DNA of 64,000 nucleotides from Miscanthus floridulus. Its lineage: Eukaryota > Streptophyta > Magnoliopsida > Poales > Poaceae. Made by a program: the position numbers and the translations under genes. The stretch's first letter is position 1. Each line of letters starts with the position of its first letter. This document shows positions 56,601 to 64,000 of the stretch, in pieces. Below the pieces are notes generated by a model. The model worked only from the letters and a program-made list of their open reading frames with translations, did not search any database and had not been told where the DNA came from. The stretch is taken from positions 26,202,487 to 26,266,486 of the forward strand of contig NC_089589.1 of the NCBI RefSeq assembly GCF_019320115.1, in the 5' to 3' direction.

Positions 56601-58493
56601 AGTCCTACAACTTAGCCACTTCTGCAATCCAGCGGTTTCTATCTTTCAATTACAAAACATGATGTTTTCCTTGATATGTTACGGAATCTGCAGGAGACAA
56701 GTTCTTTGGATATCAAAACAAATTTTGCAGTTGGTCATGGAAGATGCAATCGATGAATGGATCATAAGACAAATAATTGGCTACGAAGAGAAGATGTCAT
56801 TGTACAAGGAATACGTTGGATTCAAGATGTAAGGAGACACATTATCCCCCCATTTTTTTTCCTTCACTGGATTTATCTAGGTTCTCATTTAAGTTTTAGT
56901 TTAAAATTTGATATTTCCTTTGATGCCTCTGTGGCACTATTTTTTTTCTCTCGAACGTGCAGGTGAGGTGAGCTGTGTATCTTATGTTAAAGAGAGGAGG
57001 AAATGATCCCTTAAAAGACCCTGAAAAGCAAACACTCTAACTCCACTAGAGATCAGAGGGGTTGTAACACTGAAAAAAAATCACCCAAGCAAACTAGGAT
57101 AATGACCATATAAAGAATATGCAGCTAGTCCTCATCACGACCTAGGCCCAGTTCTTCGAGCTTTTTGGCTCCGGCATGACCCCCAAAGTCTCAACTCTTC
57201 CTTGAAGAATTGATGTGCAACTTGTAAAGAGGGGGAGATGCCATAGAAAGCATATTTGTTCCTATGAGTCCATAAAATCCAGGCCCCCCAAAGTCACAAC
57301 GCTATTAAATCCCTTCCTTTGAGCTTCGTCAATGTGACGGCCTGCTTTTCTCCACCATTCAGCAATGCTTGATTCAGATCCCTGGTACTTCTAATTGTGT
57401 GATTGGGCAAACCATGTGAAGAGCTGTTCCAAACGCATAAAGTTTCACATGGATATATCTTTGTAATATGTGCATCTCAATAGTTTCTTTATCCTTTGTG
57501 GTTTATAGGTATTATTGCAGAAGTAATGGATTCCAAACTTTGTCTTTCTTTTTCTGTGCAACTAATGGATTTCTTATTTACAGACCCTTTGGCCAAACGG
57601 TATATTCTTCACCAAGTTGGATGGATATAAAGGGAATGCAGGCACAAGTCAATTTGACAAGCAGTCATTTGGGGGTCCCAACCAGGCTGTTGGCAACAAA
57701 AAGAGCACAAGCTCTTTTGAACTTCAGCTTGCGGCATCCAGAAATGCCAGTGAGGTCAAAAAACTTCTTTTAGGTTAGTCTATTGACTGTTTCGGTCTCG
57801 TGGCATTTTGTTGTCTTTCTATTTATGTTTTTCCCCTGAAGATGTTAGGATGATGTATGTTTGCGACTCTACATGACTATATGTGGTGTACGAGCATGCT
57901 AGTTCTGTTTGTGTGTGCAGGAGGAAAAACTCTGAATATCTGATCCATAGGTGATTGCCTTCAATGGGGTCACTTAGAAGTAAAAAAAGGAAAACATCAT
58001 TGCTGTATTTTCTTCCAGACTTCCTAAGAAAGGCACCACTTAGGAAACACATCTAGAACTTGAGCCGTTACCTAAGTTTATATCTGTCTATCACATTCCT
58101 TCAGTACCATGCCATTTAATTAACATAATTTGCTCCTCTCGAAAGTGGAAAATAATGACTTGCAAATTGCAATGCCCTTTCAGATGGAACTCCATCGACC
58201 TTGGTCAGCATAATTGGATACAAACAGTACCGACGCAGCGCAAGGGACATGTACTACTTCCTCCAAGTAAGTAAAACTCAAAATCCCTGTAATCTAAGCT
58301 CTACGATTGGACATCATTCTGATCTCCACGATGCATTACCGATGTGCTGTAGTCCAACGTCTGCATCAAGCAGCTCTCATATGCAATGCTAGAGCAGGTC
58401 CTCGTGACAGTCTTCCCAGAGCTTCGCCAACTAATAGACGACATACATGAGAAGGGGCGCAAAGAGCAAGCCTCTTTCACATACCAACTCTGA
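32648..58493 (+). CDS. Sorting-nexin-like protein (PXA, PX, nexin-C), 14 exons, frame break in exon 11
   Basis: Exons: 32648-33018, 33103-33280, 33348-33487, 33652-34501, 35458-35558, 35646-35790, 35867-35935, 36055-36100, 36191-36624, 36732-36811, 56694-56828, 57584-57773, 58184-58266, 58353-58493. Every junction keeps phase, giving about 987 aa. A PXA domain starts at WRRKVGSPSVEAAFESF (exons 1-3). A low-complexity Ser/Asn linker follows (exon 4). The PX domain (exons 5-7) has the phosphoinositide motif RRYRKFERLHRQL and LPPKSF. Exons 10-14 encode the nexin-C domain (VPLLNLVDKVFQLKRRGW, YRRSARDMYYFLQ). Such proteins tether endosomal or ER membranes through PI3P. The 5' end looks incomplete: the usual N-terminal membrane anchor is mostly missing and there is an in-frame stop just upstream. 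One base is missing near 56771-56780, so exon 11 terminates early unless corrected. Confidence 0.85.
35559..35560 (+). other. Non-canonical GC splice donor (intron 5 of the sorting-nexin-like gene)
   Basis: The PX domain continues correctly only if exon 5 ends AGAAG before GC at 35559 and exon 6 begins at 35646 after TAG. No in-frame GT donor gives the RRYRKF motif. GC-AG introns are a small but regular class in plants. Confidence 0.7.
37431..37910 (-). repeat. 3' LTR of the Copia element
   Basis: 480 bp, bounded by TSD TGGCA on the left and the polypurine tract on the right (minus-strand 'attagaggaagat'). TATA string tataaatag lies on the minus strand at 37684-37692. Confidence 0.9.
37905..40727 (-). 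pseudogene. Copia integrase (C-terminal part), RT and RNase H, decayed
   Basis: Minus strand from the Gypsy insertion point: integrase MWLQLLMSKDEAAAAIKKFK, with catalytic Asp in LRTDHDGEF and Glu in NGMVERRNQ, and the GKTPFEAWYGRKPSV box. A Ser/Thr-Pro-Gly-rich repeat linker (40060-39830) follows. RT has WVYKVKRDELGAIVKHKARLV and AFLNSE, with YVDD in a shifted frame near 38870-38890. RNase H (38807-37905) has DADMAGD, SLKQKVVTLSTCKAEYVA and KHIDVEFHFLRD. At least one frameshift and some stops separate the blocks. It is the continuation of 54086-55807 across the nested element. Confidence 0.9.
40733..41506 (+). repeat. 5' LTR of the 13.3 kb Gypsy element
   Basis: 774 bp, TGTTGTAACACGG...TTTCAACA. 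TATA string tataaata at 41320-41327. Relative to the 3' copy it lacks 49 bp present at about 53786-53834. Confidence 0.92.
41508..41522 (+). other. Primer-binding site of the 13.3 kb Gypsy element
   Basis: TGGCGCCAACCGTGG begins two bases after the LTR end. It has the TGGCGCC start common in large plant Gypsy elements; the tRNA was not identified. Confidence 0.65.
41544..47202 (+). pseudogene. Decayed gag-pol of the 13.3 kb Gypsy element
   Basis: One frame can be followed from ATG 41544 (MAGKRKTTTRAATTTGQRGR) through gag (42000-42593: PHQFIISYEAAVASAGGDDA) and a zinc-knuckle-like CVFHGENAGHSTKDC (near 42820). Protease LIDTGSLVDIIF lies near 43563 and ILGRG near 43793. RT has VPKKNGKMRMCIDFTDLN and YVDD near 44690. 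RNase H has AFTDGAWGQAKAGASA near 45540, and the integrase zinc finger has HSGICGSHIGSRAL. TAG stops lie near 41829, 42591, 44244 and 46374. A frameshift near 46655 separates the second integrase Asp (VDNGKQF) from the Glu (NGAVERAN). The tail ends near 47202. All four stops are TAG. Confidence 0.92.
47203..49198 (+). other. Spacer between pol and the antisense ORF of the Gypsy element
   Basis: It contains the tandem repeat at 47567-47850 and otherwise non-coding, A/C-rich sequence. Short overlapping frames on both strands near 48350-48800 lack any domain. Confidence 0.55.
47567..47850. repeat. Tandem repeat, 67-bp unit, about 4.2 copies
   Basis: Units begin 'ggccaaatagg' at 47567, 47634, 47701 and 47768, with a partial copy from about 47836. 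Each holds 'cttgacaaagacctgtcc' and 'catcaaggcaaaaacaacc'. Such arrays behind pol are known from Grande-type elements. Confidence 0.92.
49199..52768 (-). pseudogene. Antisense multi-exon ORF of the Gypsy element (putative gypsy-type transposon family)
   Basis: On the minus strand a single frame runs from ATG 52768 (MAFFSASAHTRWPTFFRPYR) to about 51056, interrupted only at 52436 (TAG), 52079 (TGA) and 51581 (TGA). It carries PFLHWVLETFNVQLHHLTPT and LSKFCWACVSYGAEPDVDTF, as in the plant 'putative gypsy type transposon' family, then Lys-rich KKKKK patches and a Ser/Ala/Pro linker. Further blocks look like spliced exons: about 50770-50663 (MAGLLTPEERVATAGVRFG), about 50545-50470, 50233-49600 (coiled coil LKVENERLEGEKGGLSNSLA, then LTTRHLDSVKGVLASTIGHY) and 49411-49199. 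Function unknown; opposite to pol and with its own presumed promoter near the 3' LTR. This copy is dead. Confidence 0.75.
53245..53257 (+). other. Polypurine tract of the 13.3 kb Gypsy element
   Basis: aaaaggggggaac lies directly before the TGTTG start of the 3' LTR. Confidence 0.75.
53258..54080 (+). repeat. 3' LTR of the 13.3 kb Gypsy element
   Basis: 823 bp; tataaata at 53894-53901. It carries 49 bp that the 5' LTR lacks, and scattered substitutions. It is followed by TSD TAGCG. Confidence 0.92.
54086..55807 (-). pseudogene. Copia gag, protease and start of integrase, decayed
   Basis: Minus strand from ATG 55807 (MTGGSEMGDNSG). Gag carries LRARRLWNDVDKGTG, LGAKSSAKEAWEAIAAMRVG and a CCHC knuckle CWRCGKMGHWARECPNRK (near 55020-54965). 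Protease/pre-integrase includes HARFGHLSFDALGQL near 54310. The integrase start includes FLLLVDDCSRY, which stops at the Gypsy insertion site (TAGCG) and resumes at 40727. TGA and TAG stops and frameshifts interrupt the frame. Confidence 0.85.
55856..56335 (-). repeat. 5' LTR of the Copia element
   Basis: 480 bp, the promoter-bearing copy for the minus-strand element. tataaatag on the minus strand is at 56109-56117; the primer site follows inside at 55841-55853. Confidence 0.9.
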
Positions 58494-58762
58494 CCCAAGA
58501 GACTGTCAGGATAAACATGCTACTTCAGATAGAATCGTAACAGTTTTGAACCCACTTGCATTGCTCCACGGTGAGTTACTGAAACACAAAGGCTTTGCAA
58601 TTGTATTTCCGTGGTGCAAAGTTGGATTGAGGAAGCGCTTGGTGTTTAACGAGGCTTTTACCCCAACAACGATCTGTACAGATGTATATCAGAAGTTGTG
58701 TAAATTAGCCCCCTGATGTAGTAAACCAGAACAACTTACAGTAAGATCTTGTAGGTGTTGAA
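58494..58762 (+). other. 3' flank of the sorting-nexin-like gene
   Basis: This is the expected 3' UTR. It ends at the target-site duplication of the next CACTA element, so the polyadenylation region may be partly displaced. Confidence 0.45.
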
Positions 58763-58849
58763 TGTCACTACCGCAGACCAATTCTTTCCCTGCGGCGTGG
58801 AGTACTCCCGTCCGTCCGGACCTCCCGTCACGGGCGCTGCTCCTTCTCT

Positions 58850-59620
58850 GACGTGTGGAGCAAAACCGAAGCGGAAGGCATCCGCACCGTCAGGGACACT
58901 TAGGCGCCCCCGAAAAATCAGACCCGCGCGCTTTCAGCGTTGGTATGGCTCACGTGTCAGAGAGAGGGGACGAAAAGAATGGCGCGCAAAGGGGCCATGG
59001 CGGCCGCGCACCCCGCGCAAGTGAAAAAAATCCCCTACCCTTATCCTTTCACCTGGGCGGACTCTTCCTATCTCCCAATTTCTTTGCCCTCTCCCCCCTC
59101 TCTCTCTCTCTCCGAAAGACGGCGATGGACGGGCGGAGCACAACGCAACGCAGGCGATGCCGCCGCCGATGCGTGTCCGAGGTAAGCCCCTTGCTCCCTC
59201 TCTCTGTTCCCTCTCACGCCTTCTCCCTTTAATTTGCTTCCACACAGGGTCATGCGTCACTGCGCCGGTCATGGAAGAGGTTCCGGATGTGGCAGATCCA
59301 TCAGCCATGAGACGGCGAGGTTCCAACGAAGGGTGGCACAACACAGGCAAGGTCCACAGCGGCTTCACTTCCCCTAGATCCAGCGAGGTGAGCCCCTGCT
59401 CCTCCAGTCCTCCCCTCGCATCTCTATGGTGGGATCCAGCAAGGTGAGCCCCTGCTCCTCCCCGCGTAGGTCCATGGCGTTGCAGCCGCGCACAAGATAC
59501 TTGCACATGGAGGAAGATGCCGGGATCCGGCGGATCCATGATATGGAGGCACCACAACCCCCGCGAGATCTATCTCCAATGTTCCTTATTCAACAGTTAA
59601 GTATCTGGCCATATACGTGA
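58850..59620 (+). other. GC-rich, gene-like segment inside the CACTA element
   Basis: The base composition is unlike the AT-rich rest of the element. Short open frames occur on both strands, including one with MEEVPDVADPSAMRRRG near 59271, and 'aggtgagcccctgctcctcc' appears twice (59388 and 59443) as a small duplication. It could be a promoter/first-exon capture or the element's own 5' leader. No family recognised. Confidence 0.35.
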
Positions 59621-61729
59621 GGGAAAAGTTAAATATGTACCACCTAAAAGCTTGCTTATTGTCTTAATATGCCTTGTTTGAAAAGGCTAGATCTGCATAG
59701 TTTGAAGATAGTTGCAAGTATTTTTATTGTTTGAATAGATAATGCCTTTCTACAACTAATTTTCGATCTAATTTGTTATGCTACATCCTCTTTTTTGCTA
59801 TCCAGCCAATATTTTAAATCTGAACATTGTGGTTTTAAAGATAGGTTCTATACTAGTGCACTATCTTGTTGAAGTTTTCTGAACTACAAGAAGCTCCATA
59901 TACTTTTTTTAGGGAAGAAGCTCCATATGCTTCGTTGTACATACTGATTATTTTTGTCCAACATAGAACAGCACGTTTCTTATTCTGAAAAGGAGCATAT
60001 CCATCAGTGTTTTAGATTGTCCAAACCATTGTAGATATTTCTTTCATGGCTTTGTTTATCTATGGTACACATGAACACTGGCTAGGGAATTAATCTATTA
60101 TGTGCTTGTTACAATTAATCTGTCTTGTATGCCAGTACAGACTGTTATCATGCATATATGGAAGCAGGATCATGGTTTTTAATTGTTCTTACATTTTTTT
60201 GGTTTCACATTAATTCACTCTAGCTTTATGCTTTAAGTTTGATATATTGCTGCTTGGTAATATTGCCACACAGATTCATGTGGCCAGTTTTCATCCAGAC
60301 TTGGCAGTACATTCTGCTTTATTTTGATGAAGGTACTGTTTTGTTTCTCTAAACTGTAGTACTCATGATCGTTAAGGCATTCATTGGCACAAGCAGAATA
60401 TCTATATAATTTTTAGCCTAAGTCCTAAGTCTTTTTATTTCTCTTTGAGACTACTAACTTCTTCTCTTACTTCAAGGATGACCACAATTCAACCCTCTAA
60501 GAAAATGACTTTGTGTTGCCCCAGACTAGTTCTTTCCCTGCGGCAAGGAGCTGTCTAGATTGGTAGAAGTACAAAATACTTTTAGATTGTTTTAGGCAAT
60601 TTATTTACCCATCTGTAGAGGTGCTAGAACACTGATTTGAACAATAAGCACTGGATTTTTATTGGGCAGCTGCATTTTTCATTGATTCGCAGAACAGATA
60701 TGCAGTCTATTTGTCCTCACTGAGCTGTGCCTAATACATACATATAGGAATAAATTGTGTTAACATTTTCATGCACCTTTGTGAATTTACATTTGGCAAG
60801 TACTCCTGCATAGAAATCTGAGCAATTTTGGTTCTAAAAATATTATCGTGTTCACTTTTGTTTCTAAAGACAGTTTTGCTTAGATGAAGTAGCATTGCTG
60901 AAATCTCATATGTGATTTAGGCATTTAGCTAAATAACTTGTGAGATCTAGCCAGTTAAACTTTTGTCCTACAGGAACTTTTAACAAGCTGCCTTATGTAT
61001 GCATCTCATGTGGAATTGGATTGTGATCAGCAAGTATGTAACTAATATATTTGGGACTGAACTTTTAGTAATATATGTGAAGTCCAGTTAGCTGATGAGG
61101 TAACTCCTTGTTTTGTGATTGTTGAGCTCTGTTATTTATTTCTAACTAGGGGGGTGCTTTTAGTAGACAACACATTTTTTCATGAATTCCTAGTCACCAG
61201 GTGTCTACTTTGATGCAATCATGCCATTATCACTTGTTCATGTACCTGCGATCTAGTAGATGTTTTTTGCTTGTAAAGAGAGCTTTACTAACCAAGAAAG
61301 ACATTGCTAACTTACTCATGAGGAACAAAGCACAAGTTTTTCATAAGCATTGTGACATGATCTCTTGCTAATGGTTATTTTTATCTTGTTTTGAATGTAG
61401 GATATGGAGATGAATGGATGTGTAGCAGATAATGTGTATTGCTGTCAAAGGGCTTGTAGGAAGTAGGAATTAAACTTCTATTTTCTACATGTTGGTTGCA
61501 TGAACTATAGCATTCCAACTTGGGTTTGCTTTATTTTGCAAGGCCTTTAGAATGTAGCATAAGATTTGCTGACATTGTATAAACGACTTCAATAATAATT
61601 ATATGTATCAAACAGTTGAGTGTAACATTTAATGTTGGTTGGTGTGTGGATGCATAGTTAAATTAAAAGGATCGACTAATCAATGATTTGAATAGTTGAA
61701 TGAGCTTTTATCGATATTAAAATTGTGAT

Positions 61730-62106
61730 TTCCCTGATGGTGGTTGGCTGGCAGAAGGTTTGATCCTTCCCTGACGGGAGATGGCCGGCAGGGTAAGTTT
61801 CAACCTTCCCAGACGGTACTGTAACTGACAGGGTAAGTTTGAACCTTTCCTGACGGTATGGTAACCAACGGGAAAACTCTCTCCTGACGGAAACAAAAAA
61901 GTCGACGGGAAAACTCTCTCCTGACGGCAGTAACCGTCAGGAACCATTCCGTGACGGTTTTCCGTCAGGGAAGGTGGACTTTCCCTGTCAGTTCATCCCT
62001 GACGGGCCATCCCTGACGGTACCTGTCAGAAAAAGTTTTCCCTGACGGTTTTTAGTACCTTCCCTGACGGATTTGGCCGTCACGGAAAAAGTTGGCTGAG
62101 GTAGTG
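61730..62106. repeat. Subterminal repeat array of the 3.3 kb CACTA element
   Basis: About 18-20 copies of (t/c)ccctgacgg or its complement lie in both orientations, several paired as small hairpins (for example 'ccgtgacggttttccgtcaggg'). Confidence 0.85.
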
Positions 62107-62109
62107 TGT

Positions 62110-64000
62110 ATGGTAGCATTCTTTAATTCTTTCCCCCAAGATTTAAGCTATTCCCTCCCTGTCTTAGGCTGAGGCTCCAGGCTTGTAAAGTTTTGAAGAT
62201 CAAGTGTATAGCTGTACTGTATGTGTTGCTGAGTAAGTCAAAATGTTGTACGAGGTGCCACCTCGGTTTTCACAATATTTGTCCGGTCTGCATACTTAGG
62301 AGGCAAAAGGTATGTAATTTTTTCTTACCAAATTAAGTGCTTCTTTATTGTTTTCGATAAAATATATATAGCTACTATAATTATCCAAACAGCGCAAATT
62401 TACTTGGATTTTATTAAGTATTACTCAGATATTATGCCGTCTAGGTACGTGTATCAGTGTCAGACAAATATTGTGAAAGGAGCGAGTGAATACTGCAAGA
62501 GACAGCAACGTAGAGACTAGACATTACTTGATGGATCATCCTCCTGATTCTCGAAATGGCTTGGGGGTCGCATTTCCTACTGAAAATGCCAGTCGTTGCT
62601 GTCTCATGTCTCATGTCTGACATAAGCTATCCTTGAGATATTTCCAGACACGGACATGGACCATCGTGATCATGGGCAGTTGAGCTCGTTCCTTGGTCTT
62701 CCTGGCATTGGCTAACTGCTCTGTGGCTTGACTCCGATCCATATTGACTTGGACTTGGGTGACACCTCTGACCACTTGTGATGAAACGCTTAAATGCATG
62801 CATGTGGACAAGGCTTGGCTGGCTCGTGCAGAAGACTACGAGACCTTGCCCTTGCGCCTGGGATCTGTGCGCACTCCTCTCCTCGGCGTGCACCTGTTTT
62901 GGTTGGCGGTTGGCCTTGGAGCTAGTCCAACTTGCCATGGCGTCTACTGAGGCAGAGGTCCCCCATAAGACCTAGCTAGCTACGCCGCACAAATGTCGTT
63001 CTCAGTGTGGAATCGAGGCCAAGGTGACACCAATAGTGCACAATGTCGTTTGTTGAAGAAAAAAATGTTGAGCATGGGGATGGGTGAGGATGATATCTGT
63101 GATGAAACCGACACCGACGGTCACTGACATGCTGGTCCGGGTTTCGCACCGTAGTGGTGTGGAGGTTTAGGGTCGCCGTCGATTAAATCCTATGATCAAG
63201 CACGCGTAACAGTGATGTATGATCCAGAATGAAAAGAGGATGAGACTCGGAAAAGTTCACTCGGATTGGATTACATGATGGATTTGGAACGGAGATGTAG
63301 ATATGCATCATCTATTCATGTGTGGTATGGTTATATATATCATGTCAGCAATACTATGTGTTACCTATTGTGATGTCTATTGATATCTTTTTGTTTTGTG
63401 AAACTATTGAGGAGCGCATTGCTTATCACTGAAAAAATAGAAAAATAGCGAATTGCAGTACAGTCACGCAGATGATGCAACCATAGGTGGCATATTGTCC
63501 ATCACTGAAAAAATAGCGCTGTTAAATCTCAAAATAAACTTAGAAAAATACGAGCACCCGTGTTAAGCTGAGGATTTAAACTCGGACAGGTTTATCATGA
63601 GGAACCTAATTATTAGCTGAGCTACGCTCTGTTAGCATTTACACCGTTATAAATTGTAATCAAAGATATGGTGGTTGCCCTATCGCTCTCTGGCTGGCTG
63701 TTTCAAAGGATGAACATTACTTAAATATTATATCATATATTGTCATTGTACCTACAGTTCGTTGTTTGGAGGGAGGCAGGGACTTGTTTGGTCTAAATGC
63801 ACTCCATCGATCAATCTGCGGTGGAATATGCAAGTTTGAATACATATTTATCTGCAGACAAGTCGGATCAGCATAGTACAAGTGCATCCCCTTCTCCAGT
63901 GTATCAAGGGACTTGGACCCCAACCATAGAATGCAGAGTTTGTTGTTTTGCTTGAGTGGAATAATAAGCTTATTTAACAATAATTCTGATCCATAATGAT
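62110..64000. other. Intergenic DNA, no gene seen
   Basis: Short open frames at 62441-62975 overlap on both strands and match nothing I recognise. The only structured item is the tRNA-like repeat at 63572-63625. Confidence 0.5.
63560..63640 (-). repeat. tRNA-like (SINE-like) short repeat
   Basis: On the minus strand GTAGCTCAGCTAA (63613-63626) resembles a tRNA A box and GAGTTTAAATCC (63572-63583) a B box, about 30 bases apart. The same arrangement occurs in a short repeat common in grass genomes. Body and ends are not clear. Confidence 0.4.

Larger units (their letters stand above)
36812..56693 (+). other. Giant intron 10 (19.9 kb) of the sorting-nexin-like gene
   Basis: The donor GTATGTTC at 36812 and acceptor CTGCAG ending 56693 join CG to G (Arg) in frame across nested insertions. 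Without them the intron would be about 0.9 kb (or about 0.4 kb without the MITE), near the gene's other introns. Native intron sequence is 36812-36899 and 56370-56693. Confidence 0.85.
58766..62106. mobile_element. CACTA element, 3341 bp, TSD TGT
   Basis: The left end CACTACCGCAGACCAATTC and the reverse-complemented right end CACTACCTCAGCCAACTTT are related inverted repeats. TGT flanks both (58763-58765, 62107-62109). The right 370 bp carries many 'ccctgacgg' subterminal repeats; a weaker 'ctttccctgcgg' repeat occurs at the left end and near 60530. No transposase is recognisable. 58850-59620 is strikingly GC-rich with short open frames and may be captured gene sequence; I could not name the source. 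Confidence 0.88.

Noticed and set aside
62441..62975. Small frames near the right end as genes
   Set aside because: They are short, overlap on both strands, and show no start context or family signal.

Overview
The window is plant nuclear DNA, almost certainly from a grass and most likely a panicoid. Exons are split by GT-AG introns, and the host-type coding sequences are plant families. The rest is dense with grass repeat families: Tourist- and Stowaway-like MITEs, CACTA elements with 'TTTGCCGAGTG' subterminal repeats, a chromodomain Gypsy element with long LTRs, a Gypsy element with an antisense ORF, and Helitron remnants. I see no bacterial operons, CRISPR array or rRNA.

Layout: (1) 1-2200 holds a PIF/Harbinger-type element carrying a captured 3-phosphoglycerate dehydrogenase (PGDH) piece, then a MITE remnant. 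(2) 2490-6521 is the one host gene that looks fully open: three exons, about 970 aa, a multi-pass membrane N-terminus and a helical-repeat-like C-terminus. (3) 7087-8696 is an LTR fragment with a primer-binding site. It is cut by a chromodomain Gypsy element (8697-17655) with a 3.6 kb 5' LTR. (4) The Gypsy 3' LTR is cut at 17656 by a CACTA-type end. The region behind it (to about 28448) is a composite: a broken Ulp1-like protease ORF, a truncated Helitron Rep ORF joined to it, a CA/TA microsatellite, and a separate 1.25 kb CACTA element (26179-27431) with a hairpin, 148-bp tandem repeats and a tRNA-like module. (5) 28624-29336 (minus) is a DUF241-type gene with one frameshift. (6) 32648-58493 is a 14-exon sorting-nexin-like gene (PXA, PX, nexin-C). 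Its tenth intron is 19.9 kb and holds a stack of insertions: a Tourist-like MITE (TSD TAA) split by a Copia element (TSD TGGCA), itself split by a 13.3 kb Gypsy element (TSD TAGCG). That Gypsy element carries an antisense multi-exon ORF behind pol. (7) 58766-62106 is a further CACTA element (TSD TGT). (8) 62107-64000 has no convincing gene, only a tRNA-like repeat.

How it fits together: the host genes are independent of one another. The mobile elements form a readable insertion order, fixed by target-site duplications. All the retroelement polyproteins are dead. Many of their stops are TAG where the family has Gln or Trp, as expected from methyl-cytosine decay. The sorting-nexin gene keeps all its splice sites around the giant intron but has a one-base deletion in exon 11. 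No wholly new biological system is evident. The least ordinary items are the antisense gene inside the 13.3 kb Gypsy element, the Helitron/Ulp1 fusion, the gene-capturing Harbinger element with patched-in terminal sequence, and the tRNA-like and hairpin modules inside a CACTA element.
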